Of a DNA stretch of 35,811 bases, positions 1-8,337 are shown piece by piece. This DNA is from Gammaproteobacteria bacterium HGW-Gammaproteobacteria-4 (GTDB lineage Bacteria; Pseudomonadota; Gammaproteobacteria; Xanthomonadales; Xanthomonadaceae), in NCBI GenBank assembly GCA_002839995.1, contig PGZC01000045.1:1-35811 (forward strand). The letters are read 5' to 3'. Position numbers and translations under genes: made by a program. Each line of letters starts with the position of its first letter. Position 1 is the first letter of the stretch. The notes under the pieces were generated by a model, which was not told the origin of the DNA, did not search any database, and was given only the letters and a program-made list of their open reading frames with translations.

Positions 1-135
1 GTGCGCGACCGAAATTGCCCAACACCGCGCGACATTGATCGCCCACAGGGTGGGCTCCTACAGATGAGCGCCGTCGCGTTTTTGCAGGAGCGCACCCTGC
101 GCGCGACCGAAATTGCCCAACATCGCGAAACATTG
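1..135. repeat. REP-like repeats, tandem with about 98 bp period
   Basis: The segment GCGCGACCGAAATTGCCCAA occurs at 3-22 and again at 101-120. Between them, at 39-63, lies one inverted REP arm (TCGCCCACAGGGTGGGCTCC followed by TACAG), the same family as the REP pairs near 9.77 and 9.99 kb. A more divergent partner arm (GCAGGAGCGCACCC) begins at 84. The window edge probably cuts a larger array. The open frame through this stretch has no protein features and I treat it as non-coding. Confidence 0.6.
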
Positions 136-172
136 GTCAACAACAGGATGATCTGGGCGAAACCCGACGGTC

Positions 173-200
173 TTGACTCGCGTAACAAGGTCGCTAGAAT
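173..200 (+). promoter_or_regulatory. Sigma-70 type promoter of tRNA-Asn
   Basis: A -35 box TTGACT (173-178) and a -10 box TAGAAT (195-200) are separated by 16 bases. The expected start, about 207, lies just before the mature tRNA at 210. Both boxes are close to consensus; assignment is by eye. Confidence 0.6.
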
Positions 201-209
201 AGGCGGCTC

Positions 210-286
210 GCCCGAATAGCTCAGCCGGTTAGAGCACTTGACTGTTAATCAGGGGGTCGTTGGTTCGAGTCCAACTTCGGGCGCCA
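210..286 (+). tRNA. tRNA-Asn (anticodon GTT)
   Basis: This 77-base gene folds as a standard cloverleaf. The acceptor stem GCCCGAA (210-216) pairs with TTCGGGC (276-282), followed by discriminator G and an encoded CCA. The anticodon loop reads CTGTTAA with anticodon GTT, and the T-arm contains GGTTCGAGTCC. A promoter lies just upstream and a hairpin terminator just downstream, so it appears to be a single-gene unit. Confidence 0.95.
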
Positions 287-292
287 GACAGC

Positions 293-324
293 AAAAGGCC
301 TGCATGAAAATGCAGGCCTTTTTT
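293..324. terminator. Bidirectional Rho-independent terminator
   Basis: Stem GGCCTGCA (297-304) pairs with TGCAGGCC (311-318) around a six-base loop. Six T follow on the plus strand, and AAAA before the stem gives TTTT on the minus strand. It can therefore end the tRNA-Asn transcript and the converging pilin operon, whose last stop codon is at 370. Confidence 0.85.
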
Positions 325-369
325 GTTGCTACCGCAGCGCCGCGCTCGGCGGCACCTGAGTCACGCGGT

Positions 370-840
370 TTACCAGCATACGGCGACTGTGCCGGCGGGG
401 GTGCCGCTAGGAGTAACGGACTTCACACCGGCCTGGTTGACACCCAGCACGCCGCACTTCGCATCACCGGACGCCTGTGCGCCCTGCGGAGTGGCCTGCA
501 CCGTGAACGTCCGCGCTGCCTGATTGGCCAAGGCGAACGCGTAGAAGTTGGTCAGATCGTTGCGACAGGTCATCGCCGGCAACACCGCGCCGGTGTAGGT
601 CAGGTTGGTGGTGTAGTAGCGCTCCATGAACTGCGCGCCTTCCAGCACGCAGGCCTGTGCCGCCTTGCGCCGCGATTCGATGACGTGGCGCTGATAACTG
701 GGCAATGCGATCGCGGCGAGCACCCCGATGATCGCCACCACGATCATCAGCTCGATCAGGGTGAACCCGCGATCGCCGCGCCTCGCGCTGGCAAGGCGTG
801 CGGCGACGCGGTTATTCAATACGTGATTCGCTCGCATCAT
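370..840 (-). CDS. pilE: Type IV pilin PilE-like minor pilin
   Basis: A 156-residue prepilin and the last gene of the minor-pilin operon. A 25-residue basic leader ends in glycine, followed by mature N-terminus [20 protein letters not shown] with Glu at +5, the classic type III signal cleaved and N-methylated by PilD. The C-terminal half has cysteines near residues 91, 128 and 155 that could form the pilin D-region disulfide. Two adjacent ATG codons (840 and 837) follow an AGGGG ribosome site; the second has the better spacing (7 bases) and the first overlaps the pilY1 stop by one base. By homology with Pseudomonas PilE it would join the priming complex for pilus assembly. A major pilin is less likely given the operon position. 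Confidence 0.88.
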   Translation of the reverse strand: MMRANHVLNNRVAARLASARRGDRGFTLIELMIVVAIIGVLAAIALPSYQRHVIESRRKAAQACVLEGAQFMERYYTTNLTYTGAVLPAMTCRNDLTNFYAFALANQAARTFTVQATPQGAQASGDAKCGVLGVNQAGVKSVTPSGTPAGTVAVCW

Positions 841-3800
841 CAATCCCCTATCACTTCGCGCCAGGAAATACGCCCGAGCAGGGCACTCAGCGGAACACAT
901 ACGGTCGCCGTACCGCCGCTCGACCCCGGTGCTGCAACCATGCCAGAGGGGCACCCGCCGCCGCCGCCGCCGCCACCCAATGTGGACAACACGGTCGGCG
1001 ATGACAACATGCCCACCCCCATGTCCAGCGAACCGATAGGCACCGTTGATGCTCCGGTGCCAATATTGTCGTCGCCAAAAATGCCGTTGCCATTGACATC
1101 AAAGAACGCACTCTCCGTACTGGCACCGGTAAACGCATCCATGGCGTTGAGAAATCCGCGTCCACCCGGTTCGCAGGGGTCATCGCTGGGTATGGCCGTC
1201 GGCGACAACAGGACGCGACCAATGACTACCATGTTGCTGACGACGCGTTCGCCTTCGCGGGTTGCCCCCGGTGGCGTAAGCAGGTCGAGATACCAGCCCT
1301 TTTTGCTCGGGTCCAGAGCGCCGGCAACCTCGAAGCCACGCGCGGTACCGGTGGAAACAACCAGTTTTCGTTCCATCAACTGGGCACGGCCGGTAATCGC
1401 CGCGTCGTTATCGATCAGGCCATACAAACTTTGCGGATCGGTGTTGCTGAGATCGCCACTGGACAGGAATCGCCCGGTGCCGACAAACACCCAGCGCTCG
1501 AAGCTGAGCGGATCCAACGCGATATTCGGTGCAGCCGTGATCGGTTGCCGGTTGTTGCTGGCGTCCCTGGCAACAAACAGCGGGCCGCTGGGTGTGCCGG
1601 CGACATTCCACGAGCCGACGCCGTTGCCGCTGATGTCGAACTTCCACACATTGCCCTGCAGATCGCCGGCATAGACAAAGTCTGTTGTACCGTCGCTATT
1701 TTCATCCCAGCCGCTGGGGCTCGACAGACCATTACTGGCGGATGGCGAGCCAGCGCCGGTGTTGATCTTCTTGATCAGGCTGCCGTCTTCGATGTCATAG
1801 ATGAACAATGCCGCTTTCTCGGAGGTACTGTTGATGCCATTGCCGACAATGACACCGGTCTTACCGTTGTTCAACTTCACGATAATTGGCTGACCGAGGA
1901 TGAAACCCATGTCATTGTCTGAACCACCCACCTGCCATTCCACATCGCTGGCGGAGAAACCACTCGGTGTGGTCACATCGAGCGCATAAAGGCCTTTGCC
2001 GCCACGTCCCAGCGCGCCCACCAGGATGTTCCGGCCGGTAGTCTGTGTCCGAGTGGTAACCGTAACTGCTCCGTCAACAAACCAGCGATGAATATAATCG
2101 GGGTCACTCAGGGTCGCCAGATCATTCCAGTTGATACCTTCTGGCACAAACGCGAACACTTCCGCACCGGTATTGGCATTGAACGCATGCAGCATGCCGT
2201 CATTGGCACCGACGAACAGGGTGTTGTTGTCCTTCACGAAGGCCGGCGAGGAATTGATGATGTCGCCCAACAACGAGTTGCGATTGCGGAACGTGCCGCC
2301 GTTGCGTTCCTCGCCCGACGTGACACCGCGCAGATAATCCAGAATGGCGGGGTTGTTGTTGAGCGCGGCCTGCTGTGCCGTGTTCAGACTGCCCCAAACG
2401 AATGCCCTGCCGGCATTGTTGACCGAGGTGAAAATCTGACGGGTCGCAGGCGCGGGAATGCCATCGGCGGCAGCCCATTGCGGCGTGCTGCTGATGCCGG
2501 TGTTGGTGATTCGGAACGCGAATACGTTGCCGTTCCACTGCCCTGCTTGAAATATCGCACGGAACACGCGGGTATCGCTACCAACCGACACGCTGTTGAC
2601 AGCGGCATTGGAGCTTGAGCCGGTTCGCTCCACGATGGCTGCCAGTGCGCGCCGCAAGCCATCGGCAAATACTTGCGGGTTATCGGCGGCAACGAACGTG
2701 CCATGGCCATTGATGGCGGCATGCCACAGATCATCGATGTTCTCGACCCGGTTGGCGCCTGGTGTGGGCCACGGCGTGGTGCCGGCCTGGATGCCGGGCA
2801 AGGCGGTTTGCGGATCGAGTGTGCCTTGCGCGCCGATCGACAGCGCAAAAGTCACCATGTGCTGCCAGAAGGCCGGGTCGGCGTTCGATGTCGGCACGAT
2901 ATTTTCCAAGCCTCCCGCACCGGGGCGCAAATCGTTCTTCCAATAGCGCATGGCGACATCGGCGAGTGTCGTACTGTTGCCATCGGTGAAAGGCGGGACT
3001 GGCGCATAGGTGAACGACGCACCATCAGGACCGGTGATGGTGGGGCCTGCGGTGCCGTCCTGATTGCCGATGCCGCTTGGCGTGCCGCCGTTCCAGAAAC
3101 CATCGGTGGTCAGGATCGCAAAGTTCTGCCTGCAGGCCAACTGATCGCTGCCCGACTCCGGCCCCCAGGGGCCGTTGGCGTCGGTGCGCTCAAAGTAAAG
3201 GCCGGTATCGTTCAATGCATTGCGCAGCGGAGTGCCGTTGCTGCCCTCCGCCGCGAACAGGCGATTGAACCAGGTTTCACGATTGGTCGATGCGCCGGCA
3301 TTCTCAAATAAACCATCATTGCTGGTGACCGGAATATCGAAGTTGTTGCGATTCCAGATGGTGCGATAACCCACACGCAGGTCGTTCGACAGCCCGGAGA
3401 ACGCCTCGCTGGCGCCCGCCTTGGCGGCCTTCATGCGGGTGCGATGATAGGAGTACCACGTGGCGAAATTCTGCCATTCTTCGGCGATATTGCGGTTGAT
3501 CGGGGTACCGTCCGATGCCGTCCACGAGAACCCGGAGATGTTGGCGCATACCCAGTTGTTTGCCGCGTTCAGGGTGCAGGAACGCGCCGAGCTGGTGCCG
3601 GTGAGCTCATAGCGTGTGTATTGCCGCGCATCGGCCAAATCGGTGATGCCGATATTTGGCACATGGAAACGCCGGGTGCTGCCGGTGAGGCTGATCGTGC
3701 CACCAGAACCAAGATCGGTATCGGACCAGGCCGCCGTGGCCGGAGTCAATGGAAATCGCGTGCCGTCGTTGTTCCACGGCTGGTAGTTGATCGTCGGGTT

Positions 3801-4100
3801 GTAATAAACCGTGTTGCGCGTGAACGCCTCGGTCGCAATATTGACCGGGGTGGTCGCAGGCACGCTATCGGGCATGGTGGTAAAAGCCATCGACCCCGAG
3901 TCATCGAGGATGAACATGATGTTCGGTGGCACCGCATTGCCGGTTTGCAGCGGCACGTCCGGAATCGCGACCGCAGCATTGACCGGCAGCGCCAGTAATG
4001 TGCTTAGGAATGCGGCGCCGGCAACCAGCCAGCGCGGCGATCGCGGAACGTGCGCCTTGCGCGCGCTGTTGTTCGGGACGGCGATACGTTGCGTGGTCAT
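840..4100 (-). CDS. pilY1: PilY1 type IV pilus tip adhesin / assembly factor
   Basis: 1086 residues. The signal peptide ends about residue 42 (LPVNA). A von Willebrand A-like N-terminal region carries the MIDAS motif DDSGSM (66-71), and a PilC/PilY1-type beta-propeller covers about 610-1040. Within it DENSDGTTD (799-807) matches the EF-hand-like calcium site of PilY1, which in Pseudomonas governs pilus extension and retraction. [12 protein letters not shown] (1001-1012) is a possible second site. Eight glycines (1042-1049) precede a short cysteine-containing tail. I chose ATG 4100 because GGGGA lies seven bases upstream; an in-frame ATG at 4118 overlaps the pilX stop but lacks a clear ribosome site. 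PilY1 is exported, promotes pilus assembly with the minor pilins, and acts in adhesion and surface sensing. Confidence 0.92.
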   Translation of the reverse strand: MTTQRIAVPNNSARKAHVPRSPRWLVAGAAFLSTLLALPVNAAVAIPDVPLQTGNAVPPNIMFILDDSGSMAFTTMPDSVPATTPVNIATEAFTRNTVYYNPTINYQPWNNDGTRFPLTPATAAWSDTDLGSGGTISLTGSTRRFHVPNIGITDLADARQYTRYELTGTSSARSCTLNAANNWVCANISGFSWTASDGTPINRNIAEEWQNFATWYSYHRTRMKAAKAGASEAFSGLSNDLRVGYRTIWNRNNFDIPVTSNDGLFENAGASTNRETWFNRLFAAEGSNGTPLRNALNDTGLYFERTDANGPWGPESGSDQLACRQNFAILTTDGFWNGGTPSGIGNQDGTAGPTITGPDGASFTYAPVPPFTDGNSTTLADVAMRYWKNDLRPGAGGLENIVPTSNADPAFWQHMVTFALSIGAQGTLDPQTALPGIQAGTTPWPTPGANRVENIDDLWHAAINGHGTFVAADNPQVFADGLRRALAAIVERTGSSSNAAVNSVSVGSDTRVFRAIFQAGQWNGNVFAFRITNTGISSTPQWAAADGIPAPATRQIFTSVNNAGRAFVWGSLNTAQQAALNNNPAILDYLRGVTSGEERNGGTFRNRNSLLGDIINSSPAFVKDNNTLFVGANDGMLHAFNANTGAEVFAFVPEGINWNDLATLSDPDYIHRWFVDGAVTVTTRTQTTGRNILVGALGRGGKGLYALDVTTPSGFSASDVEWQVGGSDNDMGFILGQPIIVKLNNGKTGVIVGNGINSTSEKAALFIYDIEDGSLIKKINTGAGSPSASNGLSSPSGWDENSDGTTDFVYAGDLQGNVWKFDISGNGVGSWNVAGTPSGPLFVARDASNNRQPITAAPNIALDPLSFERWVFVGTGRFLSSGDLSNTDPQSLYGLIDNDAAITGRAQLMERKLVVSTGTARGFEVAGALDPSKKGWYLDLLTPPGATREGERVVSNMVVIGRVLLSPTAIPSDDPCEPGGRGFLNAMDAFTGASTESAFFDVNGNGIFGDDNIGTGASTVPIGSLDMGVGMLSSPTVLSTLGGGGGGGGCPSGMVAAPGSSGGTATVCVPLSALLGRISWREVIGD
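955..972. repeat. (CCG)6 trinucleotide repeat inside pilY1
   Basis: Six consecutive CCG triplets, extended by CCACC, encode part of the eight-glycine run at PilY1 residues 1042-1049. Slippage in steps of three would change linker length without breaking the frame. Confidence 0.75.
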
Positions 4101-4114
4101 GACTGATTCCCCGC

Positions 4115-4657
4115 TCATGGCGATGGCATGGTGAAGGTGGATTGCAGGATGATCTGCGCGCGATCGGCAGCCACGCTGCGCGCGGTGATGCGGTAACGCG
4201 CCACTTCGCACTGTAGTGGTATCGGAGTGCTGTTGCTGCAACCCAGCCACGTGTCGCCCGGACCCAATGCTTCAATGATGAACTGCGGCTGCACTGCGAG
4301 CGTGCCCACATCGGCTACCGCCGTCCGCCAACCGGCGAAGGCCGGATCGACCGCGCGCTCGGGCACACCCAGCGCCGGTACGGGTTGTGCACACAAACCA
4401 TTGGTGCAACCAACCGCGGGAAATGCCGGCGGTGTCGGCACAAGCAACGCTTCCGCCTCGCGCAAGGCCGCTTCGGCCGCCTGAAACGCCAGCCCGCGAT
4501 CGACCATGTTGCCGCTCATGCGCTCCTCGAGCAGGGTGCCACGCATGCTGGCCAGGCCCAGCAAGGTCATCACCAGCAGCAAAATGAGAACGACAACCAG
4601 CGCTACGCCACGCTGGCGCTTCGCGTGGTCAATGCGTACCACAGAGAGTCGGGACAT
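4115..4657 (-). CDS. pilX: Minor pilin PilX
   Basis: 180 residues. A basic leader ends QRG, followed by VALVVVLILLLVMTLLGLAS, the PilX N-terminal signature. The usual Glu at +5 is absent (Val), as is known for tip-type pseudopilins such as GspK; this fits placement at the very tip of the minor-pilin complex. The conserved segment after the helix (MRGTLLEERMSGN, then AFQAAEAALREAE) is typical of PilX. The start lies two bases after the pilW stop and the gene overlaps the candidate pilY1 start at 4118, so translation is probably coupled through the operon. Confidence 0.88.
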   Translation of the reverse strand: MSRLSVVRIDHAKRQRGVALVVVLILLLVMTLLGLASMRGTLLEERMSGNMVDRGLAFQAAEAALREAEALLVPTPPAFPAVGCTNGLCAQPVPALGVPERAVDPAFAGWRTAVADVGTLAVQPQFIIEALGPGDTWLGCSNSTPIPLQCEVARYRITARSVAADRAQIILQSTFTMPSP

Positions 4658-4659
4658 GA

Positions 4660-5697
4660 TCAGGGCATCCGGTTGCGCAAGGCAACGACATGAGAAAGGC
4701 TGCGGGTGAGCGCGCCGCCGTTGGTGCCTACCGCCTCCAGCCCCTGCATGGTGAGGGTGATGCGCACTGAGACCACGCTGTTCCAGGCATTGGCAGCAAT
4801 CGCATTCGCCTGCACGTAGTCGGCGGCACCGGCAACCAGATAGGTCAGTTGCATATTGGTCACGCCTTCAACGATTTCTTCGTTGGCCACACCCACCGCG
4901 CCGCCGGTGTTGCGCACGACTCCGGCATACAACGAGCGCCCGCCGCGTGGATTGTTGCCGATGAACCAGCGCTCGGCGCGCAACTGCGCAATCGTGCCAT
5001 TGCCCTGAAACGTGTAGCCTGCCCCGCTGGCAGGTGCAGTGCACGGCGCGCCGAGAAGGTTGCGGCAATTGCCTGGCGTCACCACCGCACCCGAGTTGTG
5101 ATTTACCTGGGCATTGGTTCCAGGGTTGGAGTTGGATACCTGAAAAATGGTTGAGCGCTTGTTGTCGCACACCATCGCGATATCGCCGGGGCTGAGGCCA
5201 TGATCGACCGTGTTGAGCTGGAACGTGGCGGATACCCCGTTATGCATGACAACGGTAGCTCCGTTACTGGCGGCGGACTTGATCTCGATGGCATCGCCAA
5301 TGCCATTCTGGCGCTGCCCGTTCCCGGCCCCGAAACCTGCGTCCAGGAAAGGTTGATCGGACTCGTAACCGAACAATGGGCTGTTGAAACTCTGCCACCA
5401 TACACCCGCTGCCCCATTGAGCACGCTGATCGGCGGAATGGATCGGCTGCACGGATTGCCGCCGGCCTCGCGCACATCGCGCGCCATCAGCTCGAAGGCG
5501 GTACGGGCATTTTCCTGAATGCGGCTGAGGCTGTCGGTGGCACGGTTGGCTTGCCGGTTGCTGATGAAAATGCCGACGGCGCTGCCGCTGACCAGCAGGC
5601 CGAGCACCATCGCCACCATCAATTCGACCAAGCTGAAGCCACGGGCACGCGCGTGGCAAGCGCGCAAAAAAGTTTGGGCTGTGGATACCGTATTCAT
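4660..5697 (-). CDS. pilW: Minor pilin PilW
   Basis: 345 residues. The leader ends RARG, followed by FSLVELMVAMVLGLLVSGSA with Glu at +5. The conserved block after the helix (SRIQENARTAFELMARDVRE, near residue 60) is the PilW signature, and the long globular C-terminal domain matches the family. ATG at 5697 overlaps the pilV stop by four bases (ATGA), which fixes the start. In Pseudomonas PilV, PilW and PilX form the core that primes pilus polymerisation and displays PilY1. Confidence 0.9.
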   Translation of the reverse strand: MNTVSTAQTFLRACHARARGFSLVELMVAMVLGLLVSGSAVGIFISNRQANRATDSLSRIQENARTAFELMARDVREAGGNPCSRSIPPISVLNGAAGVWWQSFNSPLFGYESDQPFLDAGFGAGNGQRQNGIGDAIEIKSAASNGATVVMHNGVSATFQLNTVDHGLSPGDIAMVCDNKRSTIFQVSNSNPGTNAQVNHNSGAVVTPGNCRNLLGAPCTAPASGAGYTFQGNGTIAQLRAERWFIGNNPRGGRSLYAGVVRNTGGAVGVANEEIVEGVTNMQLTYLVAGAADYVQANAIAANAWNSVVSVRITLTMQGLEAVGTNGGALTRSLSHVVALRNRMP

Positions 5698-6170
5698 AGT
5701 TGGGTCTGCGTAATGACGGTTTGCGCGGTGTCGCCACCGGTGGCACGCGAATCGTCCCAGGTGACGGTGACGGTGCAGTTGGCTGCCGCGCAATTGATGG
5801 CGCCGCAGGCGCCGGCGCCAAGGCCCGCCTGGATGCCGGTCAGCCACACGTTCAGATCATTGGCCACGAGAGTGCCACCTGCCGGCACCGTGCAGGTGTT
5901 GGTGATGTTGTAGGCGCCGGCAAGTGCGTCGTTGCGATTGGCGCGCATGGCGTCGATGATGGCGTAGCTGGCGATCACCGCCTGGCTGCGTTCCAGCGAA
6001 CTTTGCGAATTGCGCAGCGAGGTGGCCTGCAACGAGGCGATGCCGAGCATGCCGATGCCCATTACCAGCACGGCGATCAGCACTTCGATCAGGGTGGTGC
6101 CAAGTTGCGTGGTTGGCACACAGGGACCACGTGTACCGGTGTGGTTGCGGGCTGCGTCAGTGTAGGTCAT
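5694..6170 (-). CDS. pilV: Minor pilin PilV
   Basis: 158 residues. A 24-residue leader ends QLG, then TTLIEVLIAVLVMGIGMLGI with Glu at +5. SLQATSLRNSQSSLERSQA and IIDAMRANR are typical of PilV. The ATG at 6170 overlaps the fimT stop in an ATGA junction. The C-terminal half holds four cysteines. It joins PilW and PilX in the minor-pilin subcomplex in the inner membrane before assembly. Confidence 0.9.
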   Translation of the reverse strand: MTYTDAARNHTGTRGPCVPTTQLGTTLIEVLIAVLVMGIGMLGIASLQATSLRNSQSSLERSQAVIASYAIIDAMRANRNDALAGAYNITNTCTVPAGGTLVANDLNVWLTGIQAGLGAGACGAINCAAANCTVTVTWDDSRATGGDTAQTVITQTQL

Positions 6171-6793
6171 GGTGCTGGATTCGCCGGCGCCGCGCAGGCG
6201 CCGCTCCCGTTGCCTCGGGTCAGTGTCACCTGACTGCCGAAAGTGATGGATACGTTGCGGATGTTGTCCGCCGGCTGGGTCACCGGCATGCAAACGGCCA
6301 AGCGGCCCGTGAGCAGTGCGCCGTTGTCTGCGCGCGCGCGGCCATCGGGGCGAAACACCAGCACGCCGGGAGCCGCCGAGATGGCGGTGCTGGCAAGCAC
6401 CTGCGTTTGCGCGTTGCCCTGCACATAGCGCAATACCGTTTCGCCAACGCCACCCGGCAAATTGTTGCGATCATTATCAAAAAACACCATCCAGCCGGCG
6501 CTCCAGTTGGCGCCACCGCTGCAGGTGGTGCCATTGGCGCTGGGGCAGACCACCGCGCGCACATTGCGACGGATCGCTTCGGTACGCGCGATCTGGATCG
6601 AGGCGACCAGTTCATTGGTCATGCCCGACAGGCGGCCACCGTTGATAACGCCGGTAAACGAGGGAAACGCGATGGCTGCCAGTACGCCGATCACCGCGAT
6701 CACGATCATCATCTCGGCCAGCGAAAAACCGCGCACGCCGACGCGCACTGGCGGCCCGGAGGGTGACGCAGGAAGGGAAAGGCGTTGTTGCAT
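6167..6793 (-). CDS. fimT: FimT/FimU (GspH-like) minor pilin
   Basis: 208 residues, first gene of the operon. A 22-residue leader ends VRG, followed by [20 protein letters not shown] with Glu at +5. The GspH/FimT domain follows (NELVASIQIARTEAIRRN near residue 60, then VVCPSANG and WSAGWMVFFDNDRN). FimU/FimT links the major pilin fibre to the PilVWX tip complex; FimT of Legionella also binds DNA during uptake, which I cannot assess here. A GGGG stretch lies about seven bases before the ATG. The 482-base upstream gap is shared divergently with the AlgZ-like kinase gene. Confidence 0.88.
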   Translation of the reverse strand: MQQRLSLPASPSGPPVRVGVRGFSLAEMMIVIAVIGVLAAIAFPSFTGVINGGRLSGMTNELVASIQIARTEAIRRNVRAVVCPSANGTTCSGGANWSAGWMVFFDNDRNNLPGGVGETVLRYVQGNAQTQVLASTAISAAPGVLVFRPDGRARADNGALLTGRLAVCMPVTQPADNIRNVSITFGSQVTLTRGNGSGACAAPANPAP

Positions 6794-6967
6794 GCGGAGC
6801 CCCGTTGGAATCTGGAACCTGAGCCTACGTCCGGCGGGGTGGCAATTGCCACGGCTTTCCGACCAGTGGCCGGATACGCCGCCTGAGCGGTGGGGTTTGC
6901 GCTTGTGTAGGATGGGTTTCGCTGCACTCTATCCATCCTGCGGACTCGGGACTCGGGAAAAGCAGAT

Positions 6968-7186
6968 GGTCCGCAAAGGACGCAAAGTTCGCAAAGGATG
7001 CTCTGAACAAGCTGTCATTGCGAGGAGCGGAGCGACGTGGCAATCCAGGAATACTCGGAGAATCAAGACGCTGGATTGCTTCGCTACGCTCGCAATGACG
7101 CCAGATGTGGCTTATTCAGAGGTTCCCAAAGGAAAGCCCACATCTTGATTCGTTTTTTTTTGCGCCCTTCGCGTTCTTTGCGGACT
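6968..7186. repeat. Nested palindromic repeat element, copy 1
   Basis: Three inverted repeats sit inside one another in the 482-base gap between fimT and the kinase gene. The outer arms are 6968-6987 (GGTCCGCAAAGGACGCAAAG) and 7167-7186, matching at 17 of 20 positions. The middle arms are GGATGCTCTGAACAAGC (6996-7012) and an imperfect partner near 7110-7127. The inner arms begin GTCATTGCGAGGAGCG (7014) and end CGCTCGCAATGAC (7099). The inner and middle parts recur at 34424-34556. A separate short palindrome (GGATGG/CCATCC) lies at about 6910-6940. No protein-coding potential is visible. Confidence 0.75.
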
Positions 7187-7275
7187 ATCCGCTCTTGCTC
7201 GTGCAGCGACGCGCGGCTTCGTGATTGATGGGTTTTATAACCGACTACGAAATTCGGACATCAAGGCAACGACCC

Positions 7276-8337
7276 ATGACACGACCCACCACTGCCGCCA
7301 GCCCGCTCGATGTCCTGTGGCATGCCCCGGGCGTGATCGCGGTCATGCTGGCCGGCGAGGGCCTGGCGCTGCTGCTGGCGCTGGCGCCCGGCCCCGGCCC
7401 GGGCATCGATCGCTGGGTGTATTTCGGGCTGGCGTCGCTTTGCATCCAGTGGATCGCCCTGCTCTGCCTCGCCGGCATCTATCTGTGTCGCCATTGGCTG
7501 GCACGGCGCCCGGCGGCGCATAGCGCCTGGCTCACGATGACGATGCTGCTGCTTTCCACCTGGGCAGTGCTGGGTCTGGTCTGGTCGAGCGTCGGCGACG
7601 CGTTCGCACTGTCGGCCACGCAATGGTGGAATCTGCTCTGGCGGCTTTCGGCGATGGCGTTGACCGTGGGTTTGCTCGGTTTGGCCGGCATGCAAAGCGT
7701 CTGGCGCAACCGGCGCTTGGCCATCGCGACCCAGCGCGCCGAGCTGGCCGCGTTGCAGGCGCGGGTGCGGCCGCACTTCCTGTTCAACACGCTCAACACC
7801 GGCGCGGCCCTGATCGGCGATCAACCGCAACTCGCTGAACAGCTGTTGCTGGATCTGGCCGACCTGTTCCGCGCCGCGCTGCGCGAACAACACGCCATCA
7901 GTCTGACCGATGAACTGGAACTCGCACGGCGTTACGTCTCGATCGAGCAATTGCGCTTTGGCGATCGACTGCGTGTGCATTGGCGGTTGCCGGACACGAT
8001 CCCCGATCTGCAACTTCCGGCGTTGTCGCTGCAACCGCTGGTGGAAAACGCCATCCGCCACGGCATCGAGCCCAATGCCGACGGCGGTACGATCGAAATC
8101 ACGGTCGAAGCCGGTGCGGATCGCGTGCTGGTTCGCGTGCGCAATCCGCTGCCCGGCGCCGGCCAGCGGCGCGCGCGTCAGGGCCACCAGATCGGCCTGA
8201 CGGCCACCCGCGAGCGCCTCGATGCGCTGAGCGGCGGCCTGGCCCGCCTGCGCACCGAAATCGTGGACGGCGACTTTGTGGCCTGTATCGAGTTGCCGTT
8301 ACCGGCGAATCACTCGCCCGGCGAACGCACGCAGTAA
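7276..8337 (+). CDS. algZ: AlgZ/FimS (LytS-type) sensor histidine kinase
   Basis: 353 residues. Four hydrophobic segments (about 16-37, 47-71, 86-104, 121-139) make a membrane sensor. A His_kinase domain has the H-box RPHFLFNTLN with phosphoacceptor His167, and a HATPase_c domain has the N-box PLVENAIRHGI with Asn258. This is the LytS/YehU/AlgZ class, whose partners are LytTR regulators. ATG 7276 was chosen at the start of similarity, with AAGG nine bases upstream. No regulator gene is adjacent; the only LytTR regulator here is algR at 32757-33512. The gene is divergent from the minor-pilin operon that AlgR controls in Pseudomonas. Its 3' end overlaps ppnN by 28 bases. Confidence 0.85.
   Translation: MTRPTTAASPLDVLWHAPGVIAVMLAGEGLALLLALAPGPGPGIDRWVYFGLASLCIQWIALLCLAGIYLCRHWLARRPAAHSAWLTMTMLLLSTWAVLGLVWSSVGDAFALSATQWWNLLWRLSAMALTVGLLGLAGMQSVWRNRRLAIATQRAELAALQARVRPHFLFNTLNTGAALIGDQPQLAEQLLLDLADLFRAALREQHAISLTDELELARRYVSIEQLRFGDRLRVHWRLPDTIPDLQLPALSLQPLVENAIRHGIEPNADGGTIEITVEAGADRVLVRVRNPLPGAGQRRARQGHQIGLTATRERLDALSGGLARLRTEIVDGDFVACIELPLPANHSPGERTQ

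Noticed and set aside
238-1674. Long plus-strand open frame across pilE and pilY1
   Set aside because: It begins inside tRNA-Asn and lies antisense to well-supported pilin genes; the product is low-complexity and proline-rich.
6794-7275. AlgR binding site in the pilin/kinase gap
   Set aside because: No CCGTTCGTC-like sequence stood out on either strand; a matrix search would be needed.
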